Source: Bacteroides fragilis (GTDB lineage Bacteria > Bacteroidota > Bacteroidia > Bacteroidales > Bacteroidaceae). Taken from it: DNA of 64,000 nt. The translations under genes were made by a program, and so were the position numbers. The notes under the pieces are model-generated. The model worked only from the letters and a program-made list of their open reading frames with translations, did no database searches and was not told the DNA's origin. The stretch is taken from contig NZ_CP018937.1 in NCBI RefSeq assembly GCF_002849695.1, positions 1,612,001-1,676,000 of the forward strand, read 5' to 3'. Positions 9,242 through 18,454 of this stretch are shown in pieces; the stretch's first letter is position 1, and the number at the start of each line of letters is the position of its first letter.

Positions 9242-10696
9242 TTATTTAATCCGGTTCAGTAATTCTGTTTTTTTGCTCGATTCTTTTAGCATATTCACAA
9301 AGTAGATTGCGTCTGCTTTGTTCGACTGGTTTGTTTTGTCTTTTTCATATTGCTCTACAAAGTGCGTAGCGTGTTCAACCAAGAACTTCCGGCAGTCGAT
9401 ATTTACCATGACCCCGTCATGATAGTCTCCGTAAGATAGTCCGGTGACGACACTATTACTTTCTATCGACTTGATGTCTTCTTTCTTCAGTCCTTTCAAA
9501 TTGATAGTGACCGAAGGATAATAAAAATATTTCTGGCTCGGCAGGCTAACGGTTAATTTAAGTGTTTGCCCGTCTACGCTCCTTGCAATATTTCCGTGTG
9601 TGCGGTAATAATTGTATTCGTAATACTCTTCCTGACTGGGCATCCATACACAATCTTCGCCATCTTTGCCATAAGTGTCGTTCAGCCAAAGGAGGAAGTT
9701 GGTCCATCCGTTGTCTGTGTTGTGTACACCTATATGGACTGCTTCTCTCATTTCCACTGGCACTTTCATTTGGGTTTCTATCGCATTTTTCACTTCGGTG
9801 GGTGAATTATAAAATACTCTGTGCAGCACTGTTTTCGATAGGTCCCCGTTCACGCTGAAGGGGCTGAGCCTGATTGTTCCGGTCTGTGCGGTACTGGTTT
9901 GAATTGGTTCGTAGGTCTGTGCGGCTTTCAGATATGTTTTATTTCCATTGGGTTCTGCAAGCATCTTGCATCCTCTTCCTGCTAAGTGCTTCAAGATGCT
10001 GTCTTGAGCTATGATGAAATGTTTCCGGATATCTTCCACTGCATTTACATCGGCGGCTTTTACGTCATGGAAAGCGATGCCTGTTCCATAGTTTAGCAAC
10101 TCTATTATGTCATACCATGATAACACCGATTTGTTGTAGAAGCGTGCATAATTATTTGTTTCGCTGAACATGACTTTTGACTGTACATTCATCCATTTCT
10201 CTTCGGGAGCTACTGTCGTGGTGAAGTTGAAGCGGGTTTCGTTTCCACATCCGTCCGTACACCCCAATGTCTTTTGAGCAGCTATGATATTGGGGGGTAA
10301 GTCTTGGTTTAATAATTGGTGTGCGTCATAGAGTAACTGGTGTGAACCGGCTGATGACGATTTGAAAGGAGATGAATCAGAGATCGGCTTTCCATGAATG
10401 ATTGCCCATGTGCGGCAGAATGCCGTATGTACACAGTCGTCCTGTGTCAGCATCACCAGCATCGATTTGTTGTATTTGAGTGGTGGGACTCCCATTTCTT
10501 CTCTGAGAAACTTTTTGGCAGATATGTGGCTTTTTAGCTCAATGGTAATTTCTGCATTCGAATGGTTTTCTTCATTGGCATAAGGGTACAGGTATGATAT
10601 TTTCTGCGGAACTATATACAGACTTCTTTCATCAATGCAGGATGTGCATAGGCTGATTGCGATGTAAATGACATATATTTGCAAAAATTTGTTCAT
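9242..10696 (-). CDS. Lipoprotein of unknown function in the polysaccharide operon
   Basis: The product has 484 residues, with a lipoprotein signal ending LCTSC (Cys20). I do not recognise the family with confidence. MLVMLTQDDC near residue 80 resembles the catalytic Asp-Asp strand of NodB-type polysaccharide deacetylases, and the protein has scattered conserved-looking His and Trp residues (HTAFCRTW, GVHNTDNGW, WMPSQEEY). It could therefore be a divergent deacetylase-like or other carbohydrate-modifying protein; this is inference. Its start overlaps the stop of the upstream GT2 by four bases (ATGA), so the two are translationally coupled, and only 8 bp separate it from the next GT2. That placement ties it to export or modification of the polysaccharide. 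Confidence 0.75.
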   Translation of the reverse strand: MNKFLQIYVIYIAISLCTSCIDERSLYIVPQKISYLYPYANEENHSNAEITIELKSHISAKKFLREEMGVPPLKYNKSMLVMLTQDDCVHTAFCRTWAIIHGKPISDSSPFKSSSAGSHQLLYDAHQLLNQDLPPNIIAAQKTLGCTDGCGNETRFNFTTTVAPEEKWMNVQSKVMFSETNNYARFYNKSVLSWYDIIELLNYGTGIAFHDVKAADVNAVEDIRKHFIIAQDSILKHLAGRGCKMLAEPNGNKTYLKAAQTYEPIQTSTAQTGTIRLSPFSVNGDLSKTVLHRVFYNSPTEVKNAIETQMKVPVEMREAVHIGVHNTDNGWTNFLLWLNDTYGKDGEDCVWMPSQEEYYEYNYYRTHGNIARSVDGQTLKLTVSLPSQKYFYYPSVTINLKGLKKEDIKSIESNSVVTGLSYGDYHDGVMVNIDCRKFLVEHATHFVEQYEKDKTNQSNKADAIYFVNMLKESSKKTELLNRIK

Positions 10697-11604
10697 GTAA
10701 TACTGTTTTTTGAAGTGATTCTGTTCTGCTTTGATCGTTCTTCTTTAGTTTGGGGATTTAGTAAGTTGGATTCCTTATCTTCATACTTTTTCTTTTTGGT
10801 GAAGAGACTGGTAAAGCCATTCAATGCTTTTGTGAACCGTATACGGAAGCTGTTAAACAATGAACCGTCTGTATTGAGGGTGGCATTGCTGGTCAACACA
10901 CGAGCCTTCCGGTTGGTTATAAATACCAGTCTTCCGTAAGGTTTCAGGGTCAGGGCCAGTGAGCCGTCTTCTCCACGCCGAATGTCGGTGCGAAACCCGA
11001 ATCGACGTGCCAGATCCGTTCTGAACGCAAATGCCATTCCCCGTACGCATAGTTCCGGACGCTTGATCGCCTGTATGCGCAAGTGTATGTCTCTCAGTGT
11101 TTCGTACATCCACAACCCCCAAGTCGAATGGGCAGCGTCGGGGATAAAGCTCCACAAGCTGTATGTGCATACCACATCCGGTTTTTGAAGCTCCTTGAGG
11201 TGTGTCTCTATATAGTAGGGCGGATACATTGTGTCCGCGTCGATACAAAGATGATACACTCCTTTGGCATGTTCCAGTCCGCATTGGCGTGCATGTCCGG
11301 GACCTTTTTGAACTTCATTAAAGTAGCGTGCCCCCAACTTTTGGAGTAACTCTTCCGTACGGTCTGTCGAAAGATTATTGATGACCAATATTTCGATGGG
11401 AGATCCCGTCTGATTGTTTACCAATGACCAAAGGCAACTCAGTAAATGGCACTCTTCATTATGGGCAATCAGCACTACCGAAACCAAAGGCTGGTCAGAT
11501 TGTCGTTGCTCCAACAATCCTTTGACGTACCCGATTGCGTCTTCCGGTAATTCCGACAACGGTTTGCCAAAGAAAGGCAGATATTTATTATACCACTTTT
11601 TCAT
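10693..11604 (-). CDS. Glycosyltransferase family 2
   Basis: The product has 303 residues. A GT-A fold is indicated by VSVVLIAHNEE near residue 42, ILVINNLSTDRT, and the DxD-type metal site CIDADT. GPGHARQCGL matches the usual nucleotide-sugar loop. The C-terminal 40 residues are highly charged and Lys-rich, with no membrane helix, so this is a soluble or peripheral inner-leaflet enzyme adding a single sugar. The start lies inside the 3' end of the upstream GT4 gene (17-bp overlap) and the stop overlaps the lipoprotein start, showing tight operon structure. Donor and acceptor are unknown. Confidence 0.87.
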   Translation of the reverse strand: MKKWYNKYLPFFGKPLSELPEDAIGYVKGLLEQRQSDQPLVSVVLIAHNEECHLLSCLWSLVNNQTGSPIEILVINNLSTDRTEELLQKLGARYFNEVQKGPGHARQCGLEHAKGVYHLCIDADTMYPPYYIETHLKELQKPDVVCTYSLWSFIPDAAHSTWGLWMYETLRDIHLRIQAIKRPELCVRGMAFAFRTDLARRFGFRTDIRRGEDGSLALTLKPYGRLVFITNRKARVLTSNATLNTDGSLFNSFRIRFTKALNGFTSLFTKKKKYEDKESNLLNPQTKEERSKQNRITSKNSIT

Positions 11605-12748
11605 TGTTTTTTAAGGTTTCAAATAGTGTTTTCCATTCCTGTGCGATAGTTTCCATTCGGAAGCGTTCTGAACGTATACGGGCATTTCGTCCCATTTCTT
11701 TTCGTTTGTCTTCATGCTCTATCAGGTCGTTTATTTGTGTGGCTAAGTCGTTTATGTCTTCCGGTTGTGCCAAGAGTCCGTTTAGTCCGTGTTCTATGAT
11801 ATCACGGGGGCCACAGGGACATGCAAATGACACGGGTGGAACTCCACATGCCATAGCTTCGGTTATGACCATTCCGAACCCTTCATACCGGGAAGAGAGT
11901 ACGAAGATCGAACTTTCGCAATATTTCTCGGTGATGCGGGCTGTAGTAGGCTCTAAAAAGCAAGTCTGACCGATCCCTGCTTGATCAATCTGTCTCTGCA
12001 ACTTGGTACGCAAACCACCGTCTCCATAGATACGCAATGTCCAGTCCGGATGTTTTGGGGATACGATGGCCCAAGTCTCTATCAGTAGGTCGAATCCCTT
12101 TTGCGGGGCGTATCTTCCGGCGGCTATTACTTGCTTTGGGCTACAATCCGATAGCTGGTTGCCAGTGGTGGCTATGGGGTTGGGAATAACACAAAGATTC
12201 GAAAGTTCCGGCCAAAAAATTGCTTCTTCATGTGTTAGTGTTACTAACTTGGAGAGCGATTGCAGATGTTTTAGGAGTGTTTTGTCCCAATACTTTTTGA
12301 GTAGTAGCCCTATTATACCTTTTTCATAATCTTTACTTCCTATTCCATAGTAGTGGCGAGTGAAATGGCACTCTCCGATTTTTGTACTTCCATCACGTAT
12401 GGAAGAGATGAAATTCAGTTCTCTTCTCAGTGTTGAAACCGTGATGTCGGGGCGTAACTCTTTTAGTGTTTTGGAGAAACGTTTTTTGAATAGCCAATAT
12501 TTGTATGGGTACTTTAAGAACTTGCTGATAGGCGATTGATTAAAAGGCCAATCGAAAGGTACATTTAAATCCAGGTGCTTTACTTTTGGCGATAAATCAT
12601 AATGAATAGGACGGCCTATCTGTTCGGAAGTAAGAATATAAATTTCACTTCCTTTCCAATGTTCGGCCAAATAGCTGGCTTTGAAGGTGATGATACGTTC
12701 CAGCCCTCCTGCGCCATAGAGTGCTGGGATATAATAGACTATTTTCAT
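11588..12748 (-). CDS. Glycosyltransferase family 4
   Basis: The product has 386 residues with a GT-B fold. The N-terminal acceptor domain begins MKIVYYIPALYGAGGLER, the usual Gly-rich loop of GT4 enzymes. The donor domain has AAGRYAPQKGFDLLIE and the EX7E motif within SRYEGFGMVITEAMACG, then GPRDIIEHGLNGLL. These are retaining, metal-independent transferases that use nucleotide sugars. The gene follows the GT-D gene by 4 bp and overlaps the next GT2. It is one of the assembly enzymes for the repeat unit. Confidence 0.9.
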   Translation of the reverse strand: MKIVYYIPALYGAGGLERIITFKASYLAEHWKGSEIYILTSEQIGRPIHYDLSPKVKHLDLNVPFDWPFNQSPISKFLKYPYKYWLFKKRFSKTLKELRPDITVSTLRRELNFISSIRDGSTKIGECHFTRHYYGIGSKDYEKGIIGLLLKKYWDKTLLKHLQSLSKLVTLTHEEAIFWPELSNLCVIPNPIATTGNQLSDCSPKQVIAAGRYAPQKGFDLLIETWAIVSPKHPDWTLRIYGDGGLRTKLQRQIDQAGIGQTCFLEPTTARITEKYCESSIFVLSSRYEGFGMVITEAMACGVPPVSFACPCGPRDIIEHGLNGLLAQPEDINDLATQINDLIEHEDKRKEMGRNARIRSERFRMETIAQEWKTLFETLKNNEKVV

Positions 12749-12752
12749 TCTC

Positions 12753-13664
12753 TTAATTTATTTTTGTGATTATTTGCCTGTTGTATTCTTCTCCCGCATC
12801 GGTCACACTATTTCCATCGGAAGCTTCATTCACATATTTTTGTTTGAGTTTTACTTTACGCTGTGCCCCCATTCTCCACCATTCATATTCCACATCCACG
12901 TGCCCGATATCTACTGCCTGGTAACCGGCTTTATGTAGGTCATAAGCCAAGATGGTTGCGGTAGGTCCCAACGCGATTAAAAAAAGTACTTCTTTTTCTA
13001 TTTTCAACGCCTCGTTTAAAATGCGGTCATACTGTTCGAAAGCATTTTGAGGAGGACAAAGGATACGATGGATACTTTTGGCATTGCCGAACAGGTCATT
13101 TCCTACTCCAAGCCTACTCATTGCACCTTCAATGAATATAATGTCACGTCCCTCCCAAATGGCTTTAAGCTCGTGAAACCAACGTGCGCAGTGTTCTTTG
13201 GAAGCATAATCCATATATGGACGTGAAAGGAATGCGTTTTCGTATTTACGTCCAGGAATAAGCAATTTATCCCACCACGTGCCGTAAATGAAAAGGTGAG
13301 TCCGTTGAAAACGGCGACACTTACGTTTGTAACGGTTTAACTTGGTAAAAATATCAGGGATAGCAACCAGATGTCTTTCTTCATGACTGCCTAATACTTC
13401 TTTGAGCCTTTTAGCCAGCACTGGATCTCCTTTCTGGAAACCAATGTTTTTTTTGTCACTGGTAAGCAGCATTTCCCCGTCACCAAAACGACTGACGGAG
13501 CATTTCTCACTTATGATTTTCCGAATCGTTTCGTCGATAGAAGCTACTTGGGGAATCACTTTTTGGTGTCGCCTTAAGATGATATACCAAAAGTTGTACC
13601 ACTCTACCGTACTGCCATATTTCAATTTGTACCGTATGGTATTGATTAGTTGGCGGATGTTCAT
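12753..13664 (-). CDS. GT-D fold (DUF1792-like) glycosyltransferase
   Basis: The product has 303 residues. The motif SVSRFGDGEM near residue 57 is characteristic of the GT-D/DUF1792 family known from streptococcal serine-rich-repeat glycoprotein loci and many capsule clusters. Later motifs such as FIEGAMSRLGVGNDLF, ALGPTATILAYDL and VDIGHVDVEYEWW fit the same family. The gene lies between two GT4-type genes at 4-bp and 15-bp spacing, so it takes part in repeat-unit assembly. Sugar specificity cannot be read from sequence. Confidence 0.82.
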   Translation of the reverse strand: MNIRQLINTIRYKLKYGSTVEWYNFWYIILRRHQKVIPQVASIDETIRKIISEKCSVSRFGDGEMLLTSDKKNIGFQKGDPVLAKRLKEVLGSHEERHLVAIPDIFTKLNRYKRKCRRFQRTHLFIYGTWWDKLLIPGRKYENAFLSRPYMDYASKEHCARWFHELKAIWEGRDIIFIEGAMSRLGVGNDLFGNAKSIHRILCPPQNAFEQYDRILNEALKIEKEVLFLIALGPTATILAYDLHKAGYQAVDIGHVDVEYEWWRMGAQRKVKLKQKYVNEASDGNSVTDAGEEYNRQIITKIN

Positions 13665-13679
13665 TTCTTTTTTTCTTTT

Positions 13680-14804
13680 TTATATTCTTTTGAATGTCTC
13701 TTCTATTACATATTGCATTTGTCTCTTCCACGATAAGGTCTTTTCGATGGAACTCCTGATTTCTTTGGGAGTAAAACGGATCGAATCGTAAAAATCGATT
13801 ATTTTCTCTATATCCAGTGGCGTTTCGTCTGCCGGAGCTTTCAGTATATATGGCATTTTCTCAAAGTCATCATCGGTTTCAGAATAGACAAAGGGGATGC
13901 CCCGGGCGGCATATTCTCTGTTCTTTAATGTTTTTATTTTGTCGATTTGGCTGCGATGGCGTGCCAGGCTTCCGATCCCGAAGTCACTCTCGTCGAACAT
14001 TTTGTCCAGCGCTTCACCAAAGAGCGATCCGTGAAAGAATACATACTGTTCCAATCTGTTTTTCCGTACAGATTGTTGGTATTGCGACAGCACTTCCGGA
14101 ACCGCCGAACCGATGATATGTATGTAGACCTTTCTTACCGGATTTTTTTGATAGTATAGTGCCAATCCTTCGATGGCTCGATCGAATCCGTGCCAAGGGT
14201 GAATCGTTGCTACTGCAATCAGTCTTAAGTCGGTATGGGGAGCTACTGATTGTTTTATTTTGATCTGGCTGAAATCTATTCCATTGGAAATTTTAATGGT
14301 GGGGCGTCCCCATATTTGGTCATAATCAGAAAAAGTCACAATCTTGTCTACATAGTGCGCCAGCCGTTTGCGGAAGCATTTATCGAAGAACAAAATGCGT
14401 TGATAAGGCAATGGTAGTCCTTTATATTCCTGATCGTAAGGATAAGTAGGAATCTCCATTACAATGTATGCACCTGTTTTTTTTAGCTGTTTCATCAGCC
14501 TGATGGTAAACGGGCTTGCGTTGTGGACATAACGTACATAAATGACTGTTATGTTGTTTTCTCTTACGTGTTTAATAATGCTTCCATATTCTATTCGTTT
14601 TAGGATTTTTCCTTTAAATCCTGTGCCATAATCGTTGAGAATGGTATCGTTTATCATCCGCCGTTTGTGGTCGTGGGCGTCATCCAGCCAACAGGTATCT
14701 ACTTCCAAGCCACACGCTTTGAGTGCCTTTATCTGGTAACGGATTTTCTTGCTGATCCCGTTTGCCTCTTCGAATCCGTGGAAGATAAGAAACAGTGCTT
14801 TCAT
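13680..14804 (-). CDS. Glycosyltransferase, GT4-like
   Basis: The product has 374 residues. A GT-B fold is suggested by a start MKALFLIFHGFEEANGISKK and a central donor-domain pattern RLIAVATIHPWHGFDRAIEGL. A weak EX7E-like region lies around SDFGIGSLARHR and REYAARGIPFVYSE. It is more diverged than its GT4 neighbour, so family placement is less sure. It sits 27 bp behind the flippase gene and 15 bp before the GT-D gene, in the same operon block. Confidence 0.8.
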   Translation of the reverse strand: MKALFLIFHGFEEANGISKKIRYQIKALKACGLEVDTCWLDDAHDHKRRMINDTILNDYGTGFKGKILKRIEYGSIIKHVRENNITVIYVRYVHNASPFTIRLMKQLKKTGAYIVMEIPTYPYDQEYKGLPLPYQRILFFDKCFRKRLAHYVDKIVTFSDYDQIWGRPTIKISNGIDFSQIKIKQSVAPHTDLRLIAVATIHPWHGFDRAIEGLALYYQKNPVRKVYIHIIGSAVPEVLSQYQQSVRKNRLEQYVFFHGSLFGEALDKMFDESDFGIGSLARHRSQIDKIKTLKNREYAARGIPFVYSETDDDFEKMPYILKAPADETPLDIEKIIDFYDSIRFTPKEIRSSIEKTLSWKRQMQYVIEETFKRI

Positions 14805-14831
14805 TGTTTGTTTTGTTTTTAAGATGGGCTT

Positions 14832-16292
14832 TCACCCCCTGCTTTTACGTTTGTTCAGGATGCCTTTTGCCTTGCCGATGATGTCATATTCACCGGTCAA
14901 CTGTATGTAGCACCCAAATATACAGAAAAATATAATGCTTTTTACAATCAGGGTCAGAAAAATGTTGCCTCCTTCTGTCAGCAGGCTGAGCGGATAGAGT
15001 ACGGCTATCAGCAGCACACTGACCGCTGATGGTGATACAAGCTGAACCGCGAAATGTCGCAGGCTGCGGTGCAGTGTCACCCGGTACATCATCCAGTAGC
15101 ATTGCACAAAGTTGACGGTGAACGTCAGTGTGATGCACGTGGCTACGGCTTGGAGTGTGCCTATCCGGAAAATGCCCAGCAGGATGCCCGCCACGTTGAG
15201 TACCGATGAAAACAGGCCGCACACAAACAGGCTTTTCGTATCGCCTGCCGCCTGAAAGATGGACCCGGAGGAGGAGAGGACGATCTGTATGCCTACCGAC
15301 AGCGTGAGTATCCGGAATATAGGGATGGAGGGCATCCATTGGTCGCCGAACAGGATCAGGGTCACCTCGCCGGCCGTGAAGTATAGCAGCACGCTCAGCG
15401 GCAGTCCGATGAAGGCCAGAAAGCGGACAATGCGTTCGTAACCCGATGCCAGGCGTTCAAGGTCGTTCTGGTATTCGCTGAAGATGGGGTGCATCACCGG
15501 GGTGATCACCTGTGTGATGTTTTGTAACGGCAGCATCATCAGGCGGTATGATTTTTCATAATAACCCAGGGGAGACATTCCCATGTACTTGCCGATCAGT
15601 AGTTTGTCGAGGTTCCGGCTGAAGTAGTTGATGATGTTGAACAGGAACTGGTAGGCAGAGTAGGAGAATATCCGGCGCAACACGTCCAGCCCCAACGTAA
15701 GCCTCAGGCGCTGCGGATAGCGTCGTATGGAGACCACGAAAATCAGGATGCCCGACAGGATGGGCCCGATGACCAGCGCATACAATCCGGCTCCGCACAG
15801 AGCCGCCACGACGGCTGCCGCACCGGTGGCGATCTGTATGACGAAGCTTCGCAGGGCGATGAATTTGAATTCTTTGTTGCGGTAGAACAGTGCGTTGGGA
15901 ACGATGGTGGCAGAGGCGAAAAACAGGTTGACGGCCAGCAGCTGGCACAGCGTCCGCAGTATTTCCCGGTCGTAGTAGGCGGCAATGGGCCACGAGGCAG
16001 CGGCGAAAAGCAGTGCCAGGCCGATGCCTGTCCAGATGGTGAAAGAAAAGAGTCCGGACAGGTTCTCCCGGGTCAATCCTTTGTGCTGGATGATGGCGGG
16101 TGACAGGCCTACGTCGGTGAACAGGTTGAAAAAGGCAATGATCACCGTGGCTATGGCCATCACGCCGAAGTCGTCCGGCGAAATCAGGCGTGCCAATACG
16201 CCCGCGACGACGAGTGACACCCCTATGCCGCTGTATTTGGCAAGGGCGGTATAGAATACTCCGGAGAAAAGTTGATGTTTGATAGACGTCAT
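14832..16292 (-). CDS. Wzx-like oligosaccharide flippase (MOP superfamily)
   Basis: The product has 486 residues and about 12-14 predicted membrane segments, beginning with an N-terminal pattern (FYTALAKYSGIGVSLVVAGV, ARLISPDDFGVMAI) typical of the polysaccharide-transport branch of the MOP/MATE superfamily. These proteins move undecaprenyl-pyrophosphate-linked repeat units from the cytoplasmic to the periplasmic leaflet, where a Wzy enzyme joins them. The gene is GC-richer than several neighbouring transferase genes. It is separated from the upstream GT2 by 122 bp holding a repeat element and leads directly into the GT4-like gene. Confidence 0.9.
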   Translation of the reverse strand: MTSIKHQLFSGVFYTALAKYSGIGVSLVVAGVLARLISPDDFGVMAIATVIIAFFNLFTDVGLSPAIIQHKGLTRENLSGLFSFTIWTGIGLALLFAAASWPIAAYYDREILRTLCQLLAVNLFFASATIVPNALFYRNKEFKFIALRSFVIQIATGAAAVVAALCGAGLYALVIGPILSGILIFVVSIRRYPQRLRLTLGLDVLRRIFSYSAYQFLFNIINYFSRNLDKLLIGKYMGMSPLGYYEKSYRLMMLPLQNITQVITPVMHPIFSEYQNDLERLASGYERIVRFLAFIGLPLSVLLYFTAGEVTLILFGDQWMPSIPIFRILTLSVGIQIVLSSSGSIFQAAGDTKSLFVCGLFSSVLNVAGILLGIFRIGTLQAVATCITLTFTVNFVQCYWMMYRVTLHRSLRHFAVQLVSPSAVSVLLIAVLYPLSLLTEGGNIFLTLIVKSIIFFCIFGCYIQLTGEYDIIGKAKGILNKRKSRG

Positions 16293-16315
16293 TCTTATGG
16301 TGTTTTTGAGTTTGG

Positions 16316-16408
16316 TTCACCACAGAGGACACAGAGTTTTAATCTTTTATTTATCAAGAAAATTAAGAGAAAGATATTCTCTGTGTCCTCAGTGTCCTCC
16401 GTGGTGAA
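16316..16408. repeat. Dispersed imperfect palindrome, copy c
   Basis: TTCACCACAGAGGACACAGA on the left faces GTGTCCTCCGTGGTGAA on the right around an AT-rich centre. It lies between the flippase start and the GT2 stop, inside the polysaccharide locus. Confidence 0.85.
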
Positions 16409-16414
16409 ATGGAT

Positions 16415-17359
16415 TCATAACTTTTGTTTTTTTAGTATCAGCACCATCAGTGTCCGTGTGCTGACGTATCGTTTGTAATGCCGCAGGCAGAGCAGGCATA
16501 GCTTGAGGCGCTGTCGTAAAGGTAATGTATGGGCTTGCCATACGGCGGCATCGAGCATCTGTCGTAAAAAACGAGAGATCACCTTGCGAGTATTTTCCGA
16601 ATAGTCAAGGGCGGCTTTCATCAGCTCGTTGGTTACGGTAAGATACCCCTCTATGTTTTTCCATGTAAATTGCTGGGTCATGGTGGAGCTGGATCTGAAA
16701 CGGCGTAAAAAGAACTTTCGTGGAATATACCCTACCTTTTGGGCTTTCAAATACAGTTGTGAGGTGAAGAGCTGATCTTCGTGGATGATTTTGGGATAAA
16801 AGTTCAGACCGGATTCTTTTAGGAATTTCGCTCTGATCAAGTTCAAGCATGGTGAAGGGCTGAATGCATGATGTGAGAGTTGCAGTTGTAATAATTCCGT
16901 TCCTTTATATGTTAGGGTTGGGTCGATACAATGGTTCCGTTCGTAGTTAAAGCACTTGGCATAGGGATGCTCTTTGTTCAGAATGCTTGCGTCAAAACAT
17001 GTAAAGTCCAGTTGTCTGGATTCACACAAAGAGTAGCCGGTTTCCAATGCGTCAACTTCCAGACGGTCATCACTGTCCATAAAGTAGATATATTTTCCCG
17101 TAGCGTAGAGCATTCCGTTATTTCGAGTTATGCTTTGACCTTGATTCGTTTGTCCGTACACCCGGATACGGATGTCTGTGGCAGCTATCTTGTCTATTAC
17201 TTCCCGGCTTCCGTCAGTCGACCCATCGTCTATCACGATTATTTCCAGGTCCGTCAATGTCTGCCGGCAAATGCTTTCAAGTGCTTCCTGCACGTAGTTG
17301 CAGGTGTTGTATACAGGGATAATGACACTCACCTTGGGGTGTCCGTTGGGTTGTTCCAT
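16415..17359 (-). CDS. Glycosyltransferase family 2
   Basis: The product has 314 residues. The N-terminal GT-A domain has VSVIIPVYNTCNYVQEAL, IIVIDDGSTDGS and the metal-binding YFMDSDDRL, with the acceptor-side IHEDQLFT. The C-terminal third is basic and probably membrane-peripheral. It resembles single-sugar transferases of capsule and LPS loci. It starts 72 bp downstream of an HTH remnant and precedes the flippase, so it may head a sub-operon. Confidence 0.88.
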   Translation of the reverse strand: MEQPNGHPKVSVIIPVYNTCNYVQEALESICRQTLTDLEIIVIDDGSTDGSREVIDKIAATDIRIRVYGQTNQGQSITRNNGMLYATGKYIYFMDSDDRLEVDALETGYSLCESRQLDFTCFDASILNKEHPYAKCFNYERNHCIDPTLTYKGTELLQLQLSHHAFSPSPCLNLIRAKFLKESGLNFYPKIIHEDQLFTSQLYLKAQKVGYIPRKFFLRRFRSSSTMTQQFTWKNIEGYLTVTNELMKAALDYSENTRKVISRFLRQMLDAAVWQAHTLPLRQRLKLCLLCLRHYKRYVSTRTLMVLILKKQKL

Positions 17360-17430
17360 GTTGTTTGTATGAGGTACGGTTCAATAGAGCAAAGATACAC
17401 AAAAAGATTTAAATAAAGTCTTTTTCTCCT

Positions 17431-17661
17431 TCAGGAAAAAGGTGAGGTTTGCATGATGATTTCGTTCAGTATCTCCCGGCAACTGATTTTCACTTCCGAG
17501 TTTTCTTCTATGAAAGCAATGTAGTAAGCGATGATGTCTGCCGGTTTTTCAGTCGACATGTTTTTGCCGTGCTCCAGTTTGCTTAGCAAGCTGCGGCTTA
17601 TTTCCATCATTTCAGAGGCCTGTGTGGTAGATAAATTCGCTTTTTTTCGTAAGCTCGCCAA
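17431..17661 (-). pseudogene. Small HTH (XRE/Cro-type) protein, probably truncated or start-less
   Basis: About 76 residues from a TTG codon. LSTTQASEMMEISRSLLSKLEHGK is a recognisable XRE-type helix-turn-helix, followed by a short tail. The homologous-looking frame runs about 25 residues further upstream (through TIPELLASLRKKANLS) to a TGA without any ATG or GTG, so either TTG at 17661 starts a short protein or the 5' end has been lost. It lies in a gap between polysaccharide genes, next to 793 bp without genes. It could be a decayed regulator of the locus; activity is doubtful. Confidence 0.5.
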
Positions 17662-18018
17662 TAGTTCCGGGATAGTCTGGTGCGATTTATGATGCTGAGT
17701 CCTGGATTTGTTTCGGGAGCAGTGAGATCAGATGATAGTGAAAAATCGTCCTCCGATCGCAAATTCTGCTGATATATTTTAATATATCTTTTTTGTTTAT
17801 TATTTATTTATGTGCAGGTTTTCATGTTGGCTGGTTTCGATGTTACCTTTATAAAATGTTGATTGAAAGAATATTGTGGGCGTGGAAGCATGTTGGTCTC
17901 CGTGTTGGTGTTTTGGAGGCTCTGAATGGTGGAAATGGAGGCTTCAAAAGGGAGTAAAAGAGGCTCTGTTTAACCTTGGTAGAGGGTGTGTTTCATCAAG
18001 AGGACGCTGTGCTCTTTT

Positions 18019-18043
18019 GCACCGAAGTGCACCAATCTGCACC
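18019..18043. repeat. Three GCACC units at exact 10-bp spacing
   Basis: GCACC occurs at 18019, 18029 and 18039 with different 5-bp spacers (GAAGT, AATCT), followed by a run of T. One unit per helical turn suggests a phased protein-binding site, but there is no other support. Confidence 0.4.
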
Positions 18044-18282
18044 ACTTTTTTGTATTCTCTGCTTCCAATGCTTAGCTTTGTCCGGTCGTTCCCCGAAAGG
18101 AAGGCATATTCTCTACTTTTTAAAATGAAATCTTATGAACATATTGACCGAAGCTGTTTTGATTAAAAGATGGATCTTTATTCTCAAATCGGTGATTGCG
18201 TCTCTTGCACCAACGATGAGCGTTTTTAAACAAGGAACGGTGAACGAGGAACAGAAGGAACTGCAAAACTCAGTGATAATTT

Positions 18283-18446
18283 GCTACAGAGGCTCACAGA
18301 GTTTCGCAGAGGATGATTTATCACAGAAGCTCATAGAGTTCCGGTCTCTCGTTTATGGGTATCCAAAAGAAAATAAATTCTCTGTATTCATCTGTGAAAT
18401 CTGTGGCGAACTGAAACTCCGTGAATTCAGTGTCACGGAGTGGTGA
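18283..18446. repeat. Dispersed imperfect palindrome, copy d (degenerate, expanded)
   Basis: Several CACAGAG/CTCATAGAG-like words on the left and ATCTGTGAAATCTGTGGCGA and CACGGAGTGGTGA on the right. It is longer and more diverged than the other copies and lies just downstream of the GT2 stop at 18455. Confidence 0.6.
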
Positions 18447-18454
18447 TTTATCAC

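Larger units (their letters stand above)
17662..18454. other. Gene-poor gap inside the polysaccharide locus
   Basis: No convincing coding sequence is present on either strand; short frames here are low-complexity or run through a repeat. It holds the upstream open part of the HTH remnant, an AT-rich stretch (17775-17815), a triple GCACC repeat at 18019-18043 and a degenerate palindromic element at 18283-18446. It may be the scar of lost genes or a long untranslated region for the downstream block. Confidence 0.6.

Noticed and set aside
17876..18166. A 96-codon plus-strand reading frame in the empty gap
   Set aside because: The residue composition is erratic (Trp/Cys/Ser-rich), with no motif and no promoter or ribosome-binding site.
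18135..18446. A 103-codon plus-strand reading frame
   Set aside because: Most of it runs through the degenerate palindromic repeat, and the product has no recognisable domain or supported start.
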